From positions 1 to 9,855 of the forward strand of contig DAOVAK010000057.1 of the NCBI GenBank assembly GCA_030671095.1: a stretch of 9,855 nt of DNA. The letters run 5' to 3'. The notes beneath the pieces are model-generated. The model made no database searches and had not been told where the DNA came from. It saw nothing but the letters and a program-made list of their open reading frames with translations. Source of the stretch: Deltaproteobacteria bacterium. Lineage in GTDB: Bacteria > Desulfobacterota > DSM-4660 > Desulfatiglandales > HGW-15. The position numbers and the translations under genes were made by a program. The stretch's first letter is position 1; each line of letters starts with the position of its first letter. Shown piece by piece: positions 6,902 to 9,855 of the stretch.

Positions 6902-7477
6902 TCACTTGTCTCCTGTCAAGGGCCAAGCTTCCAGCTTCGTATACACTGCGCCGGTGGGTTTCAAGTCGCTTTTGAACAAGATCAATTCATCCAATGAGCA
7001 GACGGAGCTGGATACATCCTCATGTTTTGATAGGGCCTGGTCCTGCTGGACATCCATCTTTTTGGGCTTCCGAAATCTACCAAAGGTCAAATGGGGTTTG
7101 AACTTCCTCTTCTCCTCCTTTATCCCAAAACCTGCAAGGTGTTTCTGCAGGGCATCCCTGAAGGTAGACATTTGTTCCAGATCCCCGTCCAGACCCAGCC
7201 AAAGGACCCTTGGAATACGCTTGTTAGGAAAGCAGCCGATCCCCTTTAAAGATATATCAAAGGGGCGGTACGTCTGACAAACGTCTTGCACACCCTTTCC
7301 CATTGCGGGAATATCTTCCGTTTCAATATTGCCCATAAAGACCAGGGTGAGATGTATGTTTTCCACCTTCACCCATCTTGCATTCAGGGTGGATTGCCTG
7401 AGCTCCCCGGAAACCCGGGCGACGATGTTCTTTATCTCCAAGGGCAATTCAAAAGCTAAGAAGGAACGAATCTTCAT
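6902..7477 (-). CDS. thpR: RNA 2',3'-cyclic phosphodiesterase (LigT/2H family)
   Basis: This is a small cytoplasmic enzyme of the 2H phosphoesterase superfamily. Family members open 2',3'-cyclic phosphate ends of RNA to 2'-phosphates and can act as RNA ligases in vitro. Their physiological substrate is not settled. The 191-residue protein begins with the typical MKIRSFLAFELP. It carries both diagnostic HxTx motifs, HLTL at residues 42-45 (followed by VFMGN) and HLTF at 129-132 (in FKPHLTFGRF), which form the two-fold active site. The start at 7477 is preceded by GAGAAGG about eight bases upstream and overlaps the end of cinA by 29 bases in another frame, so the two are translated from one message. 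recA follows after a 186-base repeat-containing gap. Both catalytic histidines are intact, so it should be active. Confidence 0.93.
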   Translation of the reverse strand: MKIRSFLAFELPLEIKNIVARVSGELRQSTLNARWVKVENIHLTLVFMGNIETEDIPAMGKGVQDVCQTYRPFDISLKGIGCFPNKRIPRVLWLGLDGDLEQMSTFRDALQKHLAGFGIKEEKRKFKPHLTFGRFRKPKKMDVQQDQALSKHEDVSSSVCSLDELILFKSDLKPTGAVYTKLEAWPLTGDK

Positions 7478-8705
7478 TAAGGTACCTTCTCACCCAATCC
7501 AGGGCCATCATAGAGGTGTTCAACTTGATCTGCTCTCTTGTGCCCCAAAATCGATACTTCCCCGAAAAGATCTCCTTCTCCACAGCCAGACCAATATGGA
7601 CTGTGCCCACGGGCTTTTCCTTTGTGCCCCCATCGGGTCCTGCAATTCCAGAAACGGACAACCCGATATCTGTTTTCAGCCGGTCTCTGACGCCTTCGGC
7701 CATCTCCCGAACGGTCTGATCACTTACCGCCCCGAACTTCTCAAGCGTCTGTTGAGAGACATCTAACAGGTCCGCTTTGGCCTGGTTGCTGTAGACGACC
7801 ACGCCTCCAAGAAAGTAGGTGGAGCTGCCCGGAGAATTGGTCAGCAGGTTTCCGATGAGGCCTCCGGTGCATGATTCTGCCACGGAGATGGTCTGGCCCC
7901 TTTCACTGAGCATCTCACCCAATACGTCTTCCATCCTCTGATTTCCGGTGGCAAATATGTATGACCCCACAAGATTTTTGATCTCTTTTTCCATCCGGTC
8001 CAATTCACCCATGACCGTGGGCTCATCGTGGCCTCGCAGGCTGATGGTGATGTGGTTCTCCGGGAAATGGGGATAGAACCCCAAAATAACATTCTCGTTT
8101 TTTCCCGGAAGATCCTTCAAAAGTTCTGCGATCTTTGGTTCGGTGAGGCCATAGAGCTTCAAGATTCTCTGTCTCAGCACGGGAAGCGTCTTGTAATGAA
8201 GCAGTATCTCGGGAAGGACAAATTTGTCCATCAGAAAACGCATCTGATCCGGCACGCCCGGGAGAAAATAGAGGCGGACCTTGTCTTCCAGGAGCGAGAA
8301 ACCGCAGGCCGCCCCCTTGGGGTCGAGTATCTTAGAACCTTCCGGCATCCACGCCATCTTCTCCAAAGAGGAGGACATCTCTATTCCCCTCCTGTCCACA
8401 TACGTCCTGATCAGTCGGAACATCTCGTCATTGAGACAGAGGGGCCTATCCAGGGTCTCAGCTACAATTTCATTGGTCACGTCATCTTCAGTGGAACCCA
8501 GGCCACCCGTTGCGATCACAAAAAGGGACTGCTTCACTGCCCGTTTCAAGACCTTTGAAAGCCTCTCTGCATCATCCCCCACAGTTGTGATCCGCGTGAC
8601 TCGGAGCCCGGAGGCCGTGAGCCTTCCGGCGGCATACCAGGCATTTAGATCCAGGATTCTGCCGGAGATAAGTTCGTTACCAATGGTTATGATCTCACCT
8701 TGCAT
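7449..8705 (-). CDS. cinA: CinA family protein (competence/damage-inducible; NMN amidase domain)
   Basis: This two-domain cytoplasmic protein of 418 residues is full length for CinA. The N-terminal MoaB/MogA-like (COG1058) domain opens with GEIITIGNELISGRILDLNA and contains the pocket motif GGLGSTEDDVT (67-77), then FLPGVPDQM (147-155). Some homologues have ADP-ribose or FAD pyrophosphatase activity in this part. The C-terminal PncC-like domain has AESCTGGLIG (276-285), with the family's catalytic Ser in SCTGG, and SGIAGPDGG (352-360). PncC deamidates nicotinamide mononucleotide, salvaging NAD breakdown products. CinA was named for competence-induced genes co-transcribed with recA in streptococci, and it again lies near recA here. 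GGAG about ten bases upstream supports the 8705 ATG. Its 3' end overlaps thpR. Whether both activities are present here cannot be told from sequence. Confidence 0.95.
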   Translation of the reverse strand: MQGEIITIGNELISGRILDLNAWYAAGRLTASGLRVTRITTVGDDAERLSKVLKRAVKQSLFVIATGGLGSTEDDVTNEIVAETLDRPLCLNDEMFRLIRTYVDRRGIEMSSSLEKMAWMPEGSKILDPKGAACGFSLLEDKVRLYFLPGVPDQMRFLMDKFVLPEILLHYKTLPVLRQRILKLYGLTEPKIAELLKDLPGKNENVILGFYPHFPENHITISLRGHDEPTVMGELDRMEKEIKNLVGSYIFATGNQRMEDVLGEMLSERGQTISVAESCTGGLIGNLLTNSPGSSTYFLGGVVVYSNQAKADLLDVSQQTLEKFGAVSDQTVREMAEGVRDRLKTDIGLSVSGIAGPDGGTKEKPVGTVHIGLAVEKEIFSGKYRFWGTREQIKLNTSMMALDWVRRYLNEDSFLLSF

Positions 8706-8733
8706 CCCAATGGCTCCGCTTTGCTCCGCCTAA

Positions 8734-8760
8734 TGGAATAGTGGAGTGGTGGAAGAATGG
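8734..8760. repeat. 8-base tandem repeat upstream of cinA
   Basis: TGGAATAG (8734-8741), TGGAGTGG (8742-8749) and TGGAAGAA (8750-8757) form three imperfect eight-base units, followed by a partial TGG. On the other strand they resemble the ATTCCA-rich stretches of family B at 6848-6864, 8808-8824 and 8892-8906. Confidence 0.5.
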
Positions 8761-8807
8761 GCTTGAAAGGAAACCAACGATCAGAAAGACAATTCCTCCC
8801 TAATAAC

Positions 8808-8910
8808 CCAATATTCCATTATTCTCTCCGAAGCCGCTTCCAGCCCGTAGAGCTTCCAGGCCGGAAGGTAGGCTCTACGAGCCGGAGGCCAGCATTCCAT
8901 CATTCCGGAT
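8808..8910. repeat. Hairpin repeat, family B, copy 2 (between cinA and pgpA)
   Basis: From left to right there is the A/T-rich block CCAATATTCCATTATTC (8808-8824), then the stems GAAG-CCG-CTTC (8830-8840), CTTCC-AGGCC-GGAAG (8853-8867) and GGCTC-TAC-GAGCC (8871-8883), then a second ATTCCA block. GTAGAGC (8847-8853) and GCTCTAC (8872-8878) could also pair around the middle stem as one larger cruciform. Bases 8868-8891 match 6827-6850 exactly. The element fills over a third of the 275-base cinA-pgpA gap. The rest of the gap shows only the 8-base repeat and no gene. Confidence 0.7.
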
Positions 8911-8980
8911 GCTTTGGACAAGCGCGATGCCACCCAGATGAATTCTCCACATTAACAGGATGGAGATTCCGTCGCATCAA

Positions 8981-9493
8981 TCATGAAATCCAAAGCATCA
9001 AAAGCCTCAGACTCAGATTTGCATAAACCCCGGCCAAAAGATCATCCAGGACAACTCCAGTTCCTCCTTTTAACCTCTTTTCGAGCCACCTTATGGGGAA
9101 TGGCTTTGCTATATCGAAAAATCGAAACAGGACAAATCCTAAACAGAGAGTCAGCCAGGATAATGGCAAGAGGAAGAGGGTCAGCAAAAAGCCAGCCACC
9201 TCATCGACAACCACCTCTGGAGGATCATTTCGCCCAAGGCCTCTTTCGCAGAGACTTGAGGCCCAGATAGCCGTTGGAACGAGAAGGAGCAGGGCCAGTC
9301 CCTCATAAAACTCCCCCAGATGGTTCAGGGCCAGGACCAGAGGCACGGCCATCAGAGTCCCGAATGTTCCGGGCGCCCCAGGCATCAGACCCGCGCCAAA
9401 CCAGGAGGCAAAGGCGAGGGCCAACTTCCCGGAAAAATCGGCTTTTCTGAAGGCGTCCCTAAGGGTCAAAGTATCAGATTGGGGTTCAGACAT
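8981..9493 (-). CDS. pgpA: Phosphatidylglycerophosphatase A
   Basis: This inner-membrane enzyme removes the phosphate from phosphatidylglycerophosphate, giving phosphatidylglycerol, the last step in making that phospholipid. With the start taken at MSEPQSD (9493) the protein has 170 residues, right for the family. Signature segments occur in order: GAGLMPGAPGTFGTL (33-47), VVVDEVAG (94-101), FRFFDIAKPFPI (123-134) and GGTGVVLDDLLAG (143-155). The conserved Asp residues in DEVAG and LDD match the PgpA metal-binding pattern. Hydrophobic stretches near 46-56, 65-80, 100-122 and 150-168 fit a multi-pass membrane protein. The frame stays open to an ATG at 9583, but the extra 30 residues are largely encoded by a 9-base tandem repeat, so that start is disfavoured. 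Neither start has a good Shine-Dalgarno sequence. cinA lies 275 bases downstream. Confidence 0.93.
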   Translation of the reverse strand: MSEPQSDTLTLRDAFRKADFSGKLALAFASWFGAGLMPGAPGTFGTLMAVPLVLALNHLGEFYEGLALLLLVPTAIWASSLCERGLGRNDPPEVVVDEVAGFLLTLFLLPLSWLTLCLGFVLFRFFDIAKPFPIRWLEKRLKGGTGVVLDDLLAGVYANLSLRLLMLWIS

Positions 9494-9521
9494 CAAGCGG
9501 GTATTGGAGTCAGTTAGCTGA

Positions 9522-9557
9522 GTGCCTAAAGTGTCTAAAGTGCCTAAAATGCCTAAA
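9522..9557. repeat. 9-base tandem repeat, GTGCCTAAA type
   Basis: Four head-to-tail units, GTGCCTAAA, GTGTCTAAA, GTGCCTAAA and ATGCCTAAA, run without gaps, with a decayed fifth after 9557. Read in the pgpA frame on the minus strand they would encode repeated Leu-Gly-Thr-like triplets, which is why the upstream pgpA start is thought false. TGTCTAAAGTGAACTAAAG before recA (6767-6785) is a relative. Confidence 0.7.
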
Positions 9558-9654
9558 GTTTTTAGCCATGCCCGCTCTCGCATCAGGCAGCTTTGAAGAT
9601 GGGCGGATTACCCGCGGAGCTGTGACGACGAGGCGTAATTCTTGAAGACCTTCG

Positions 9655-9669
9655 CTTTAGTTCACTTTA
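9655..9669 (-). repeat. 15-base element, inverted copy of 6771-6785
   Basis: On the minus strand this reads TAAAGTGAACTAAAG, identical to the plus strand at 6771-6785 upstream of recA. The copy here lacks the flanking GTTC that completes the GAAC-N4-GTTC dyad at the recA site, reading GCTTT on the plus strand at that edge. Confidence 0.6.
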
Positions 9670-9674
9670 ATGTT

Positions 9675-9855
9675 TTAGTAACGTTCAAAAGTGTTGGCAC
9701 AATCTTTTGAATCACCAAGTTTTAGTCGGATAGCCGATTCTCCGGCAATGCCAATCTCCTCAAGGTGATATCTATTTTGCTCCTTGCCGGTGGTCTGATC
9801 TTTGAGACTTTGAGAAAAATTTCCTAAGTAATAACGGGACATTCCGCGATTAGTT
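9675..9855 (-). CDS. Possible C-terminal fragment of an unrecognised protein
   Basis: Reading leftward from the window edge, one minus-strand frame is open for 59 codons to a TAA at 9675-9677. It ends in GIAGESAIRLKLGDSKDC and then ANTFERY. It has an internal ATG at 9842, giving 55 residues, or it may continue from a start outside the window. The residue mix is plausible for a soluble protein, with no membrane stretch. No family is recognised. Third-position G+C is about 36%, lower than expected for the neighbours. An open frame of this length is not rare by chance, so this is tentative. Confidence 0.3.
   Translation of the reverse strand, partial: TNRGMSRYYLGNFSQSLKDQTTGKEQNRYHLEEIGIAGESAIRLKLGDSKDCANTFERY

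Larger units (their letters stand above)
9494..9674. other. Repeat-containing region upstream of pgpA
   Basis: No gene is supported here. The stretch holds four copies of a 9-base repeat (9522-9557), a weak GCGG-ATTAC-CCGC stem (9603-9615), and an inverted copy of a 15-base element found upstream of recA (9655-9669). It should contain the pgpA promoter on the minus strand, but no clear -35/-10 pair was recognised. Confidence 0.5.

Noticed and set aside
8028..8558. Plus-strand open frame of 176 codons opposite cinA
   Set aside because: It is antisense to the conserved CinA N-terminal domain and has no recognisable motif.
9522..9557. CRISPR-like repeats
   Set aside because: The units are 9 bases and contiguous, with no spacers and no cas gene in the window. 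The hairpin arrays likewise lack uniform long repeats.
9690..9770. Possible tRNA or structured RNA near the right edge
   Set aside because: No cloverleaf, TTCGANNC arm or acceptor stem could be built, and an open frame on the minus strand accounts for the sequence as well.
1..9855. Defence system, toxin-antitoxin pair, prophage or other accessory island
   Set aside because: All recognisable genes are core functions with normal lengths and intact motifs; nothing in either strand suggests such a system.

Overview
The window reads as an ordinary chromosomal segment of a Gram-negative bacterium, most likely a deltaproteobacterium in the broad sense (Desulfobacterota). BamD, a lipoprotein of the outer-membrane assembly machine, shows there is an outer membrane. 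The minus-strand order pgpA-cinA-thpR-recA-alaS and the plus-strand order trxA-trxB-bamD fit that group, as do the moderate base composition and repeat-rich intergenic spaces. The taxonomic call is inference from gene content and order, because no rRNA gene is present.

Layout. Positions 1-516 hold the 3' part of a NarL/FixJ-type response regulator cut by the window edge. A 345-base gene-free gap follows, containing small hairpins, a 9-base tandem repeat and a possible promoter. Positions 862-2906 are a compact plus-strand group: thioredoxin, thioredoxin reductase, and a BamD-like TPR lipoprotein. They end tail-to-tail against alaS, with three perfect hairpins in the 99-base junction. The minus strand then carries, in transcription order, pgpA (9493-8981), cinA (8705-7449), thpR (7477-6902), recA (6715-5672) and alaS (5651-3006). 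cinA and thpR overlap by 29 bases, and recA and alaS are 20 bases apart. Beyond pgpA are repeats and an open frame running off the right edge on the minus strand that may be the C-terminus of another gene.

How the genes work together. TrxA and TrxB form a cytoplasmic disulfide-reducing pair, and BamD inserts outer-membrane proteins. On the other strand, PgpA makes phosphatidylglycerol, CinA is a nucleotide-pool/NAD-salvage type protein, ThpR acts on 2',3'-cyclic phosphate RNA ends, RecA drives recombination and SOS induction, and AlaS charges tRNA-Ala. These are housekeeping genes; all the complete ones look intact and of normal length.

No mobile element, CRISPR array, toxin-antitoxin pair or defence system was found. 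What the genes do not explain lies between them. Two families of dispersed repeats built from small hairpins each occur twice: one pair brackets trxA-trxB-bamD and the other brackets thpR-cinA. Tandem repeats with 7-, 8- and 9-base periods fill much of the remaining intergenic space. A GAAC-N4-GTTC dyad upstream of recA may be a LexA site, but it lies in repeat-like DNA. These are leads, not demonstrated new systems.
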